Source: Saccopteryx bilineata (lineage: Eukaryota > Chordata > Mammalia > Chiroptera > Emballonuridae). From it: a DNA stretch of 64,000 bases. The notes beneath the pieces are model-generated. The model ran no database searches. It saw nothing but the letters and a program-made list of their open reading frames with translations, and was not told the DNA's origin. Shown piece by piece: positions 33,342-44,560 of the stretch (positions are counted from its first letter, which is position 1; the number at the start of each line of letters is the position of its first letter). The translations under genes and the position numbers were made by a program. The stretch is from positions 242,048,442 to 242,112,441 of the forward strand of contig NC_089490.1 in NCBI RefSeq assembly GCF_036850765.1, read 5' to 3'.

Positions 33342-33591
33342 GTGAAACTAAGAGACATTGATAAGAGTGTGGTGGTTACGGGGGGAGGTGGGAATGGGAG
33401 AGGGATAGGGGGTGGGGAGGGGCACAAAGAAAACAAGATAGAAGGTGACAGAGGGCAATCTGACTTTGGGTGGTGGGTATGCAACATAATTGAACGACAA
33501 GATAACCTGGACTTGTTATCTTTGAATATATGTATCCTGATTTATTGATGTCACCCCATTAAAAAAATAAAATTATTAAAAAAAAAAAAAA
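33342..33591 (+). other. L1-B 3'UTR with G-rich tract and A-rich tail
   Basis: A G-rich polypurine stretch (33380-33422, with several GGGG/GGG blocks) is followed by a conserved end 'gatttattgatgtcacccc', AATAAA (about 33567) and a tail of about 15 A residues adjoining the target duplication. The G-run layout could form a G-quadruplex. Confidence 0.82.
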
Positions 33592-33607
33592 AAGAATTAC
33601 CAACCTG

Positions 33608-35072
33608 TGAAGACCTGACCATTAAAAATGGAGTTCGTAGAGTTTTGATAAACAGCCCAGGACTTGCTACAAATTGTCAGCTTTTGAAGTGACTGTTTAG
33701 CACCCTAGTTCCATCCTGGCTTCACTTCTTCAGTATTGTTAGAAACTCTAGGGCACACATGGGGCCTGACAACACAAGCCCTTCTCTTGGGCTTCCCACT
33801 GCTCCTAGGAGCCCAGATACGTTTCTCGACCACGTCCTGCTGAGCAATACAAATCATCTTCTGTCCACTTAAAGAGGAAACCTGACTCACTGGAGTTCCT
33901 CCAAATCACTTTCTTTCTTGGAACGCCCAACTTCTTTTGATGTCTATCAATATATCACTACCTGCTCTGCTTGCCAAGAGCATGTCTCCATTTGGGTGAT
34001 CTATCATCTCCCCACAGCTTATTGCAGGGCACTCCCCACCCCTTCTAGGGGTCTGAAGGACGGTGAGTAGCACAAGATGGCAAGGCGCCAGGAAACAGGG
34101 ACTGAACTTTCAGCGAGATGTCTTGTTCACCAGCACAGGGCTGCCTTTGACAGTCAGTGTGTATTAGGAAAGAATTCCAAGGAGATGTGTGACTTTAGAA
34201 TAATCCCAGAGGTTGGCTCAGTGAGTTAAATAAGCCTGAAAATCATAATTATGGCCAACCCTAGACAAGGTGATGAAGTTCTGAAGTTTATCTTTGGCTT
34301 CCCTCCAAACTTCCCTGAGAGCCCCTCACTTTCAATTCTCCCTTTTCTTCCCCCCCACCCCCCGCCCCGGCCTTGCCCAGAACTCTATCTTGGCTGCTAA
34401 CCCCTTCAGGGAAGCTCTTTGGGGCTCTTTTTTTTCCCATGGAAACTCTGTTCCATGAGGCTCCATCCACTGAGTCCACCCAGGTATCAAGACAAGCTAA
34501 TTTACTTAAAAACAGAAACCCCTCACCTGGTCCTAAAGTGAGGTTCCAGGGGGCAGTGAAGACTCCAAGATAGTAAATTTTGCATATGCCTGTTCTGGGG
34601 AAGAGAGTCACAGATTTCATCAGATTCAAAAATATGTCCATGACCTCCAAAAAGATTGAAGCCACTACTGGTGAATAGCAATAGCCTATAATCCTAGGAG
34701 GTTTTCTTCTTGTTAATGTTAGAGTTTTAACCACAGTGTGGAGGAGAAACCACCATCTGATAAATATCTTTGCCTCAGGAAATAATACTGGGAGGGTTTT
34801 CAGGCCAGGGGCAAGAAAGGTAAGAACAACTCTGGGGAAGGGTACAGCCTCTTCTTACCTTTGAGATCATATCCACTTATGATCAAGGGCAACTTTTTGG
34901 GTTGCATTGTTCTTTTTTGAACACAAAACCTTTCCACTTTATAAAATGTTTTTTCTTGTTTTGTTTTGTTTTGTTTTTTTCTAATTTCAAAGGAACAAAT
35001 CAGGCTTAAGATGCCACCCATTTAGTTCCTTACAGAGAAGTTCTGTGAAGAAGTAGCTTTAGGGTGAAAGGT
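33608..35072. other. No gene seen
   Basis: Unique-looking sequence of mixed composition. The longest ORF (148 codons, minus strand, 34288-34734) has no recognisable domain and contains poly-Gly/Glu from a C-rich tract; I do not support it as a gene. Confidence 0.5.
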
Positions 35073-35089
35073 CTGGAGACGGTGTTTTA

Positions 35090-35427
35090 TTTATTTTATT
35101 TTATTTGTTTTACAGAGACAGAGAGAGAGTCAGAGAGAGGGACAGATAGGGAGGAACGAAGAGAGATGAGAAGCATCAATCATTAGTTTTTTGTTGCGCA
35201 TTGCTACACCTTGGTTGTTCATTGATATCCTTCACATATGTGCCTTGACCGTTGGGCTACAGCAGATGGAGTAACCCCTTGCTCAAGCCAGTGACCTTGG
35301 GTCCAAGCTGGTGAGCTTTACTCAAACCAGATGAGCCTGCTCTCAACTGGCGACCTCGGGGTCTCGAACCTGGGTTCTTCCGCATCCCAGTCTGATGTTC
35401 TATCCACTGCGCCACCACCCAGTCAGG
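35090..35427 (-). mobile_element. tRNA-derived SINE, second body type, minus strand
   Basis: On the minus strand the head reads GTGGTGGCGCAGTGGATAGA and the B box GGTTCGAGACCCCGA. A repeated 'ggtcgccag..tgag / ggtcactggcttgag' body follows, then GGGTTACTC, CAAGGCACATATG and a CT-rich tail. An imperfect 17-bp target duplication (CTGgAGAcGGTGTTTTA) flanks it at 35073-35089 and 35428-35444. This is the same type as 43842-44196 and differs from the long-body type at 42128. Confidence 0.88.
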
Positions 35428-35459
35428 CTGAAGATGGTGTTTTAGATCCACCTCTACCA

Positions 35460-35560
35460 CTCATTTGCTGAGCAACCTTCTGAAAATGGCTGGGCCTCTC
35501 TGGGCCTCAGTTTTCTTATTTCTAAAATAATCTGGGAAGTCCTCTCCAGTCTAAGAAAGT
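35460..35560 (+). repeat. MIR fragment, plus strand
   Basis: 'gagcaaccttctgaaaatggctgggcctctctgggcctcagttttcttatttctaaaat' matches the MIR core. Short and old; edges approximate. Confidence 0.6.
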
Positions 35561-36499
35561 TGCCTCAAGTCTACTATCCATAAAATGTCTGTATTGCCCT
35601 TTCATTGACAGAGAAAGGTTCTTTTCAAATTTAAAGGGGAAAATATCTAATCAAACCCTAAGTTGTTTTTTTCCCTTTTAAATATGTTAGCATCTGTCCC
35701 AAGTAGGAAAACCTACACTTAAAAGCTACAGAACAGTCTGTGGCGGATTGTAATTCTTGTCTCAGAAAGATTAATTGGAAATAAACTCTAAAGGAGAAAA
35801 TTCAAAGCCCATTTCTATGCTTCCTGCCCTTCAGATCCTCTAACATGTAAATTGACCGTTACAAAGAGGATTAGTTATTAGAATGGTCTGCGAGAAGACC
35901 AACATTCAGCTCGGTGTTTAGTCCTCGCCAGAGTCCCTAGTGACCAGCATCGTAATGGCCTTCCTTTCAGCTTGCAGGGGGATGAACCGCATACTAACTC
36001 CAGATCCTGTGTTCCCCAACTCTCCCATCTCAGCGCAGTCTTAACAAACTGGAAACTCCTCCCCACCCCCAAACCGTGCTTCCAAATCAGGTATCGATGG
36101 TCACTCCACTCAGCCACACTGGGAAGGAGAATTATATACTTTTCAAAATGAAAGAAATCATCTTTTGATCTCTGAATTTGGTTGGCCTTTCTTATATTTA
36201 TTTTATGTGTTTCATCTTTTAATTCTTAAAAAATTCTCTAGATGAGTGCAGTTTTCTGATGGCTTAATCCTCCCCCACCACTGGACTTCCTTGCCCCTCC
36301 TCTCTTCTTCAAACACAGAGACCCTTCTTTACTTAGCAATCTCCCCTATGTAACTGAGAATCGGGAAGCAAGCAAGAAGCACCCTCAAATAAGTGGCATG
36401 GAGTAATTAACAAAAGTTGTGATAAGTTAGCCTTCACGCAAACCAGTTTCCTTTTGCCTTACATATAATAATACCTGGGGGGAAAAGGCAAGCATCAAA
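35561..36499. other. No gene seen
   Basis: Unique-looking AT-rich sequence without supported ORF or RNA gene. Confidence 0.5.
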
Positions 36500-36501
36500 T
36501 A

Positions 36502-36574
36502 CTGCTCACAAAAATTAGGGGATATTTTACTGCTTTATATTCATTTTGAAATATCCCCTAAATTTTGTGAGCAG
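36502..36574. mobile_element. 73-bp palindromic MITE
   Basis: The left end CTGCTCACAAAAATTAGGGG is matched by the complement of the right end, CTGCTCACAAAATTTAGGGG. The inverted repeats are about 27 bp and nearly perfect, around a 19-bp loop. It is preceded by TA (36500-36501); the right flank is TC, so one target base has probably mutated. A Tc1/mariner-type MITE is the best reading. Confidence 0.8.
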
Positions 36575-36576
36575 TC

Positions 36577-37504
36577 TACTATACAAGTGTATGAAGAGGG
36601 AAGAGCCAGGCAGGCCTGGGAGAGGGGAAATCGATGAGCCTGCCAGCCAAGGAAAATGCCAGAGCGCAGCCTGGCAGCGAGCTAAAACAGTGGAAAGCAA
36701 TGAAAAGAATGATAAAAGGGAATGAAAAGAATCTTTGCAGTCTGGGATACCTCACAGTGAGGTAAATAGACTCATCTACTCAACGGCTTACTAATCAGAT
36801 TGTAGCATATCCAGAAAGGGAGTGGAATGGGTTACCAATTCAGTTTTGAAACACGGCAGAGGTAATAAACTGACTGAACAAACTATTTCACCTACGCTCA
36901 CAATAGCCATCCTTCATTTTTTATTGTAGTATAACAACTGAGCTAATGACTGCTCAGAACAGAGACTGATTTTGCTACCCTCCCTTGCAGGTGAGCACGG
37001 CCAGCAGGATGTGCATGAAGGTGACACAACACCTTCCGGTGCTCTTCTGTGAAGGGAAGGCTCATGCTCTGCACTCCCCTCTTCCGCTGGCACGGATGTG
37101 GGCAATAGTGACTGGACCTGGGACAAACAGGGCACATCAAGGATGACAGGGCCACAGGAAAGAGTCTGGGTCACAGACACAGGGAGCCACCATTCCTCCT
37201 TCTGTCACTCATGCTTGGCTTATTTCTTTATATTCTTATGTATATTAACTCACCTTGTTTAAGCCTGATAGTTTCCTTTTTAGCAGCAGAACCTATATCC
37301 TAACCTAACTAATCAATAATGAAACTTCTTAAGGCTAGGATTTTGAGGGTCCCATTGATTATTCCCTAAAATTCCACTTCCCCCTCCCTTTGGCAGTGCC
37401 CCTGCGCTGGAACAGAGAGGTCCGACATTGGCTTTCCTCGCTGCTAAATTTCTCCATCTAGAGATGAGACTCATAAAAGAATATGTATAAAATCCTTCTG
37501 CTCC
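36577..37504. other. No gene seen
   Basis: The minus-strand ORFs at 36914-37180 (88 codons) and the shadow at 36943-37155 have no recognisable domain. Nothing else noted. Confidence 0.5.
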
Positions 37505-37557
37505 AGGCTTGCTGGTGTGTATGTTATCTCATTCAATCCTCACACCAACCCTACACG

Positions 37558-37591
<34 letters not shown>

Positions 37592-37665
37592 CTCACCCAC
37601 GCAGTTAAGCATCATTCCTGAGATCGCTCAGCTCGTGAAAGGCCCAGCTGGGATTTGGACCAAGA
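37505..37665 (-). repeat. MIR-like repeat with (ATT)n expansion
   Basis: 'gttatctcattcaatcctcacaccaaccctac' then an (ATT)n microsatellite (37559-37591) then 'tgagatcgctcagctcgtgaaaggcccagctgggatttggacc' is the complement of a MIR 3' part and core. The microsatellite sits where MIR has its natural ATT-rich stretch. Confidence 0.65.
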
Positions 37666-38574
37666 GTTTGTAGAGAGCCCACTGCTCTTATCGTTTCTGT
37701 CTGCACCTAACTTTCTGTATTCGTTGGTGGGAAATTTCAGGTTCACCCAAAATGTGGTCCTCACTTTACAAACCGAGGACATAACTGGGGGATGATGACT
37801 GTTTTCTGACAGAAGGTCTCTTTGAGCCAAGGTACCACATTATCTGTTGACCACCTCCTTTCAGTTGGAATAGTCTCCCTTTTGGTGAAGGGAGTCAAAA
37901 GTTTTTGTTTAAACTATGGTAAATCACTGTCTAGTTTACTATGGAAATTTCTTTCTCCTCCTGTCATAACTTGATTTTTTTCATCAAAATCTCATAGTCC
38001 GAGGTCTGTCCAAGGCCACAGTACATAGTGATAATGCTGAGTCATCAAAGAAGCTAACATTCTGTTCAAAACGCTTTGGAAGGCAGGCAACGTACCCCAA
38101 CAACAAACCCCCATGCTGAGAGGGGCTCCCCCAGATGAGAGGGACAGGCAAATTCCAGCCCTCTGGCCTTTCTTTTCTCACACAGGCAGGAACAATAAGA
38201 AATAAACACTGTTTGGTGCCAAAACGGAGATTCTGGTGGGTGAGGCCGTCACTATGCACTACAGGGGTGAAACTGATGAGAAACGCCAAGTGTGGGAAAG
38301 AGGAAAAGAGAAAGGAGGAAGAAAAGTATGTAACTCACCAAGATTTTCTCCTAAAATGGGTAGAGGGGGAAATTCAGGGCGCTGTGAAAGGTAGGTCTGT
38401 TTTCCCAAGATTGGCTCTCCGGGACCCCCCCCCCCCCACTGTGTATGCATACATGTGGTGAGGGCAGCGAAGGTACCCCATGAGCAGGTGTGCCCTGAAA
38501 AATGCAAGGGCTCTGGGTTTCTGTCCCTCTCTCTGGCCCTCTTAGGAACATTCACTATATATTAGTGCAAGAAA
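37666..38574. other. No gene seen
   Basis: Overlapping ORFs on both strands (98-108 codons, 37984-38555) show no domain. A run of 13 C lies at 38425-38437. Confidence 0.5.
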
Positions 38575-38690
38575 AATGCATTTTCCTCATTTTACAAATA
38601 AGTAACCTGAATCTTCAAGATAAAAAACACTTGATCAAGATCACAGAGTGGTAGACTTTGGATGTTAAACCCAAGATTATCAGCTGCTGA
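38575..38690 (-). repeat. MIR fragment, minus strand
   Basis: 'ttcctcattttacaaataagtaacctgaatc' and 'gatcaagatcacagagtggtagactttgg' are the complement of the MIR core. Confidence 0.6.
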
Positions 38691-39429
38691 AACTCACTAA
38701 AAAAATAGGATTCGTTTGTTACGTAATACCAAGGTTCTCCCTGGATTACTACACTACTCTTCGAAGATCTTTCTTCTTTCTTTATTCAACATTTATTAAG
38801 CACCAACTATCCAGTTGTTAAGCTATAAAATCATGGTTTTTCCTGACATTAGATTTGCAGACTGATAGAGAAGGCAGAGATGAACCACATAAGGGTAATA
38901 AAGTGTTAAAGTATTACAAGTCCTATGGCAGGAGTACCTGCAAATACAGTGATACAATGATAAACAGTTACTGAGCACTAGGTATGCACTAGACCCAGGA
39001 CCAAGAGCCTTGCCTGCAGTATTAGGGGAGGGGGACAATCAAGGGCAGTCAATTTACTGAGGGTGGGGTAAACTTGACATATTTAGCAACTAAAACTACA
39101 AGATCTCCAGTTAAATTTGAATCTCAGGTCAGTAATAAATGCTCTTTTACATGTGTCATGCAATACTTGAACTTATCCTAAAACATTACCTGAAATTCAA
39201 AATTGACTAGGAGTCCTGGCAAATGTCGGTGAGAAGAGTAAGGGAGACATAGACTATGTTTCATAGAGAAGGTGAGTCTTGAAGATGAGTAGTTTTGATA
39301 GGGTGTTGATATAGTATACAATCAATTTTATATATATGATTGCTAGTGCACCATATGTAACCTATTTCCTAGATTGTCTTTAGCACCCCCACACACCCAG
39401 GAATGCTAGAGAACTACTGAAGCTGGATG
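38691..39429. other. No gene seen
   Basis: Unique-looking; 'tattcaacatttattaagcacc' near 38785 hints at an L2 3' end in complement but is too short to call. Confidence 0.4.
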
Positions 39430-40244
39430 CTCCCATACCCCTGAGGAGATGACTAAACCTGAAGATGCTATAAAGACCAAATTAGATCGAAAAGCCATGG
39501 AGAAGAAATTACGATACTCAGAAATGGCCGTCCTGCTTGATGACTCTTACAGTGCTGGGAACAAGCTATCCTACTTTACGACTGTTTGGGTCCAGGGTGC
39601 CTTTAAACTTAAGGCCTCTTTAAAACTCAAATTCCTCTCACCCAACCTCCCACGAGGACAACTTCTTCATTAAGCATCTTCTTCACCCAACCTCCCCCTC
39701 CCCTTAAGCAACTCCTCCACCCTGGGAAGGTTCTGGGAAATGTCCTTGGGACAAGGTCATCGGGAAGGACCTGAGGGTTGGGAAAGGGAGACAGTCGGTG
39801 ACCAAGGCCACAAACCAGGATATGCTAATCTGAGTGTGTCCAGGTGCACCCAACCCCATGCCAGCAAATGCCTGCAGCAGTTCCTGTATCAGAAGCCCCC
39901 TTCCGGCAGCTTTTGGCTGATACCACTTGGGTCTCAGCCTGTCTGTTTTACAGATTTGTAAGTAAACTTCTCATAAAACATATCAGGCCTGTGCGTCCCT
40001 CCTTCGGCCAACCCAACAATGACTAACTGCATGCCCCCCACTGTACGAACCTCACCTGAAAAAGTATATAGTCAGCCCTCTCAACTGAGACTGTGAGGCA
40101 GGCTTTCCGTATGCCGCCTGTCTTCTCAAATTGCTGGCAATCTTGACCAAAGACGCCTGTTACCCTCTAAGACCCAGTCTCTGCTTATTGGCTATTGCAG
40201 CGATTGGGGGACCCGAACCCCAGACTGGTTGTAGTCCTGTTACA
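39430..40244 (+). mobile_element. Possible solo ERV class I LTR
   Basis: The block has LTR-like organisation. The upstream half is C-rich with direct short repeats (CTCACCCAACCTCCC). A TATA-like element (AAAGTATATAGTCAG, about 40060-40075) is followed by 'gactgtgaggcaggctttccgtatgccgcctgtcttc'. The closing segment holds 'gattgggggacccgaacc' and ends near GTCCTGTTACA. No target duplication could be fixed and no internal viral gene is visible. Edges are estimates; the call rests on layout alone. Confidence 0.4.
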
Positions 40245-42040
40245 GCTTTTCTTCAGATTTGGAGTAGTGAGGAAGAAAGTAAGGACTACTGAATCTCTAA
40301 CCTCAAAGGAGTCATGACCATAAGAGAGATATGAATTTACAAAAGACCAACAGAATTACTTTCATAGGGATGTGTTGAGCCACCGCAAAATCATTTGTTT
40401 TTTGGAAATAAGTGGGAAATAAAACATGTATTTGGTCCCTTTCTAACAATAAGGTGTCCCAATGAATTAGAGGTGGAAATAAATATGTCAGTGAAAAAGC
40501 TTATTCAGGATGTAGGTTCTTCCTCTTCATGTGACATGAGGGTACTGTGCTTTAAAGGAACACCCTCTCCCCCCCCAACCCCCACAAGAGAAGATCCGAA
40601 TAAGAGAGGAGGTAGTGTTGTACAAATAAGTACCTCACTCCCTGTGACTGGCCAGGGGGCTTGAGTTAAGTTTACCCCTCTTGGCAGTTGCAGCTTCCTC
40701 CTTGGTGAAGTCACAAGGTCCCTCTGACTGATATCTAGGGTCCTCTTGAGCCCTCACAATGACCCAGTGTTAAGTAGAGAGCGAGGCCAAGTCACATGAG
40801 GACGCAGCTTGGTTCTCCAGCCTTCCTGACAATTCTACGAGCTCACAATATTCCCCCAGAAAATCAGCCTTCCCTCTTGTCTAGGTCTAGTTTGTTTCTG
40901 CTGCGTTCAGTCCAAGAACTTCAGATCACTGCGGGGCCAGGGTGGGTGGAGGTGGGCTATCAAGGTCAATTACATTCGTGAAACTCAGGGGTTAAATAAG
41001 TCAAACCTTATTCTTTACTGCAGGACTTCTCAGAGCCTTTAAACATGTTCATGTTTGTGAATCTCCAAAACATCGTGGATCCTTTCTGTTCTTGTTCCAT
41101 TAGAAAAGTTTTGAGGATCTGTTACCTGCAGTTCCTGACGCCGAGACTTTTTTTACTTATATTTTTAGGGTCATGTATGTGTAATGTCTGACCAACTATC
41201 CAATTTTAGATCTTAGGTGAAGAAACTGAATCTTCCTCTTCTTTCACCCTCACAAATTACTGAGCAAAACTGTACTGCAAACTCATTGTGAACCAGCCAT
41301 CCCATAGCCACGGAGCAGTTCAACGTGAGCAAAGAAAGCCGCAGCCAATTGCAGAACTTGAGGCCAAGAGAGCTGACCCATGTCACTGTGCCAAAAGCAA
41401 TTTTCCTGATTACTTTCTGCTTGCCTGGGATTCCTGTGGTTTCCTCTGGTAAGGGGATCCTTCACTTCCTGACATTGTGCTGTTGCCTGCATCGCATCAG
41501 GGGACCCCTGCAAGGGCTGGCTGCCCTGAGACAGAGGGTGAGGGGACGTAGTCTCTAGGCATGACCAAATGTTGATTACCCTGGGGCGGTGTGGTGGCAG
41601 AGCCATCAGCAAACTGTGGTTATCAATGACGCTTGCTGGCACGAGGGACCCTCTGCTGAGCCCAAAGTTTCAGTGAATTAAAAGTTTGTACCAAACCCGT
41701 ACCGCGTGCCAGACTTCTTCATGTCCTCTCAGGCTTTCTGTTTAATGCTTAGCCTACATGACTGTGCTTTAACTCTTTATGAATTGCTGGATATATAAGG
41801 TCCTCTAGGACATTGTTTAGAAAGCAGGGAGACTGGCTGGAAAGAACTGCAGGCTCCTACTCATCCTAGGTCCTCTGGAAATCATCGTCAGCAGGAACTC
41901 CTTCGCATGGTGTGTTTGAACAACACAAATAGAAAAATAGTCTAAGTTTGCGCTAGATGTTATTAATTCCTGGGGACTTCAATAAAGAAAAATTTATTTA
42001 ATGCAATATTACAGTTGACTAAGACTACTTAGGATTACTA
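40245..42040. other. No gene seen
   Basis: Mixed unique-looking sequence. The 119-codon minus-strand ORF at 41283-41642 lacks domains and has no neighbouring exon signals that I can support. Confidence 0.5.
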
Positions 42041-42127
42041 ACCAAGTACCTGGCTAAGGGCATTACGTGCATTATTACATGTACATTTTTATACGTAAAA
42101 TAGGTATTATAAGATAGGTACTGTTTT

Positions 42128-42527
42128 GGCCCTGGCCGGTTGGCTCAGCAGTAGAGCGTCGGCCTGGCGTGCGGGGGACCGGCTTCGAGTCCCGGCCAGG
42201 GCACATAGGAGAAGCGCCCATTTGCTTCTCCACCCCCACCCCCTCCTTCCTCTCTGTCTCTCTCTTCCCCTCCCACAGCCAAGGCTCCATTGGAGCAAAG
42301 ATGGCCCGGGTGCTGGGGATGGCTCCTTGGCCTCTGCCCCAGGTGCTGGAGTGGCTCTGGTCTTGGCAGAGCGATGCCCCGGAGGGGCAGAGCATCGCCC
42401 CCTGGTGGGCAGAGCGTTGCCCCTGATGGGCGTGCCAGGTGGACCCCGGTCGGGCGCATGCAGGAGTCTGTCTGACTGTCTCTCCCCATTTCCAGCTTCA
42501 GAAAAATACAAAAAAAAAGAAAAAAAA
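42128..42527 (+). mobile_element. Young full-length tRNA-derived SINE with long body
   Basis: This 400-bp copy is the GC-richest of its family and so probably the youngest. Its head is GGCCCTGGCCGGTTGGCTCAG, with B box TTCGAGTCCCGGCCAGGGCA. The body then runs 'gcttctccacccccaccccc', 'caaggctccattggagcaaagatgg', and a triple iteration of GGCAGAGCRTYGCCCC (about 42367-42430). It ends in an A-rich tail. Target duplication AAGATAGGTACTGTTTT is at 42111-42127 and 42528-42544, perfect over 17 bp. ORFs of 85-188 codons across it are by-products of its GC content. Confidence 0.95.
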
Positions 42528-42591
42528 AAGATAGGTACTGTTTTTATTATGCTCATTTTACAGAGAATAAAATTAAGACAGAGGAGGTTTA

Positions 42592-42901
42592 TTATTATTT
42601 TATTTTTAAGTGAGAGGAGGGGAGAGAGTGAGACAGACTCTCGCATGTGCCCCAAACAGGATCTACCCGGCAACCCTGTCTAGGGCTGATGTTTGAGTAC
42701 TGAGCTATTTTTAGTGCCTGAGGCTGACTCACTCAGACTAACTGAGCTATCCTCAGTGCCTGAGGTCATGCTCAAACCACTTGAGCTACTGGCTGCTGGA
42801 GGGGAAGAGGGAGAGAAGGGGGAGAAAAAGAGGGATAAAACAGATAGTCACTTCTCCCATGTGCCCTGACTGGGGATTGAACCCAGAATGTTCATGCGCT
42901 G
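42592..42901 (-). mobile_element. tRNA-derived SINE, minus strand, head lost
   Basis: The minus strand shows the B-box GGTTCAATCCCCAG and GGGCACATGGGAGAA near the right edge, and the CTCTCCCCTCCTC tail at the left. The A-box end is missing or replaced. Flanks GACAGAGGAGGTTTA (42577-42591) and GACAGAGGAAGTTTA (42902-42916) are a one-mismatch target duplication. Confidence 0.8.
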
Positions 42902-42985
42902 GACAGAGGAAGTTTAAAAGCTTGTTCAAGGTCATAGAAAGAAGCAAAGCTAGGGCTTAAATATGGGGCTTTCTGACTCCAATGC

Positions 42986-43833
42986 TTATTATGTGCCCAT
43001 AACTATTGTTATATTCCTAATAGTTTTGCTGAGACATTGATTCCCTATATCTTCTGGGACAGGTGGAGTCCCTAAGCTCAGTTGCCTCTAGACACAGCAT
43101 TTGCATCTGTTCAACCCTCCTCTCCTCACCTCCTTCCATCTCTCTGAGCTGTACAAACTACTATCATTTTCCAAATGTACCATCTCATGGAAAATGATGG
43201 GAAGTATTAATCTAGCCACCTAGGAAATCACTTTCTGATTTAAAAGTGAAAGTCATTGGGTAGATAGAAATCCAATGACAAGTGGCCCCCTCTTTCCTTT
43301 AGACAAGGACAACTAAGCGAAAATGTCAGGAGTTGGTGGTGTAGAGAAGAGGGAGACCTGTCATTCTTGTGCAAATTTGATACAGTAATTAGGATAAGTG
43401 CCCCTCAGCATTGAGGGAGAGTTGCTGAAATCAAGAGGGTCTTCATGGCCATGGGCAGAAGGCTGCATGGTCAGTCCAACATAGCATTCTATAAAGTAGA
43501 GCCAGACCAGTGGGCCACAGCCAGCCTATGACCTATTTATGTACAGTCCACGAGCTAAAAATGTTTCTTACATTTTGAAAGAGTTTTCAACAAAACAAAG
43601 AAGAGCCTATGACAGAGACCATTTGTGGCCCTCATGGTCTACAATATTTACTATCTGGTTCTTTATATTGAATAGAATAAGTTTGCCAACAACTCCTGCT
43701 CCGGAATTTACTCTGTGATCAACCACAAGAAAGCCATGAGCCAATGAATGTGAAGTCAACTTAAAAATCATTATGAGGTTTCAATGGCTTTCCTTGCAAT
43801 GGTATATATAGCCTTTATGTAACTCTTTAATAC
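42986..43833. other. No gene seen
   Basis: Unique-looking; no ORF over 60 codons is worth reporting, and no RNA gene is recognised. 'agccagaccagtgggccacagcc...gtggccctcatggtctacaatatttactatctggttctttat' (about 43500-43690) may be an ancient repeat. Confidence 0.4.
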
Positions 43834-43841
43834 AGATTTAC

Positions 43842-44196
43842 CTTGCCTGACCAATAAGTTGGTGGTGTAATAGATAAAGCTTTAATCTGGTACGCTAAGA
43901 TCACCTGTTTGAAGCCCAAGGTCTCTGGCTCTGAGCTTGGGCTTGTCAGCACGGCATTGCAGGCTTGAGCAGGGGATTGTCAACGTGATCCCAAAGGTCC
44001 CTAGAATGAAAAGTCCAACATTTCTGGCTTGAGCATGGAGGCACTGGCTTGGCCCCGGTCAAGGCACATAAGAAAAGCAATCAATGCACAACTAAAGTAG
44101 AAGCAACTATGAGTTGGTTCTTCTCACTCTCTCCTTCCCTTCCTGTCTCTCTCAAAAAAATAAAATTAAATAAATAAATAAAAGAGAGAGAGAGAG
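43842..44196 (+). mobile_element. tRNA-derived SINE, second body type, plus strand
   Basis: 'gcctgaccaataagttggtggtgtaatagataaagc' is a decayed head of the type seen at 35090. Next come 'ggtctctggctctgagcttgggcttg', 'cccggtcaaggcacataag', a CT-rich stretch and an (AAAT)n(GA)n tail. AGATTTAC at 43834-43841 and 44197-44204 is a plausible short target duplication. Confidence 0.8.
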
Positions 44197-44429
44197 AGAT
44201 TTACATTAGCCTTGGGGAACAAACTTTCAGTAGCTGGTGGGAAAAAAAAAACAAACAGGAAAACAGCCTCCTGTTTCCCAGGTTTACACCTCCAGTCTGA
44301 TAGATCTCCCTCCGGGTATTTTGTAAGTTTTTTCCAGGCAGATTCTGTGAGAATGAACAGTGCAAAGAGATGTTTCCAAAAGGAAACATATGGGATCTTA
44401 ATCAAAGGAAAGAGAAAAACCTATTAGTT

Positions 44430-44560
44430 AATGCCTACTGCATACCAGGAACTTTCACACCAGAGGAGTCAAGAACCCCACGTGCTCTGCCTGTGTTACA
44501 GACAACACACGGGGGCCTGTGACTTGTCCAAATCCAACAGCTGTTAAGTGGAAACCTGGG
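44430..44560 (-). repeat. MIR fragment, minus strand
   Basis: 'cctgtgacttgtccaaatccaacagctgttaagtggaaacctggg' is the complement of the MIR core. Upstream text to 44430 resembles its 3' part. Edges approximate. Confidence 0.6.

Larger units (their letters stand above)
25832..33591 (+). mobile_element. L1-B: near-full-length LINE-1, plus strand
   Basis: The 7.76-kb element has 5'UTR 25832-28184, ORF1 28185-29183, spacer 29184-29509, ORF2 29510-33341 (disrupted), 3'UTR and A-rich tail to 33591. The target duplication AAGAATTACCAACCTG lies at 25816-25831 and 33592-33607 (the leading A residues are ambiguous with the tail). It is almost identical to L1-C along its whole length, with a handful of substitutions per kilobase by eye, and the two share ORF2 lesions. 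Its target site differs from that of L1-C, so they are separate insertions. Confidence 0.96.
42041..42985 (-). repeat. MIR, minus strand, split by two SINEs
   Basis: Three pieces line up as one MIR in complement: about 42041-42127 ('ttacgtgcattattacatgtac...aggtattataagataggtact'), 42545-42591 ('attatgctcattttacagagaataaa'), and 42902-42985 ('gcttgttcaaggtcatagaaagaagcaaagctagggctt'). SINEs 42128-42527 (plus) and 42592-42901 (minus) interrupt it, each with its own target duplication. Confidence 0.7.

Noticed and set aside
37559..37591. Tandem ATT run as a possible CRISPR-like or regulatory array
   Set aside because: It is a plain trinucleotide microsatellite inside a MIR-like repeat.
42128..42200. 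tRNA gene-like A and B boxes (also in the other SINEs)
   Set aside because: The boxes belong to SINE heads; no copy keeps an intact cloverleaf with anticodon arm and acceptor pairing.
42107..42683. Overlapping ORFs of 185 and 188 codons
   Set aside because: They run through two SINEs and the MIR between them. GC-rich SINE text explains the lack of stops.
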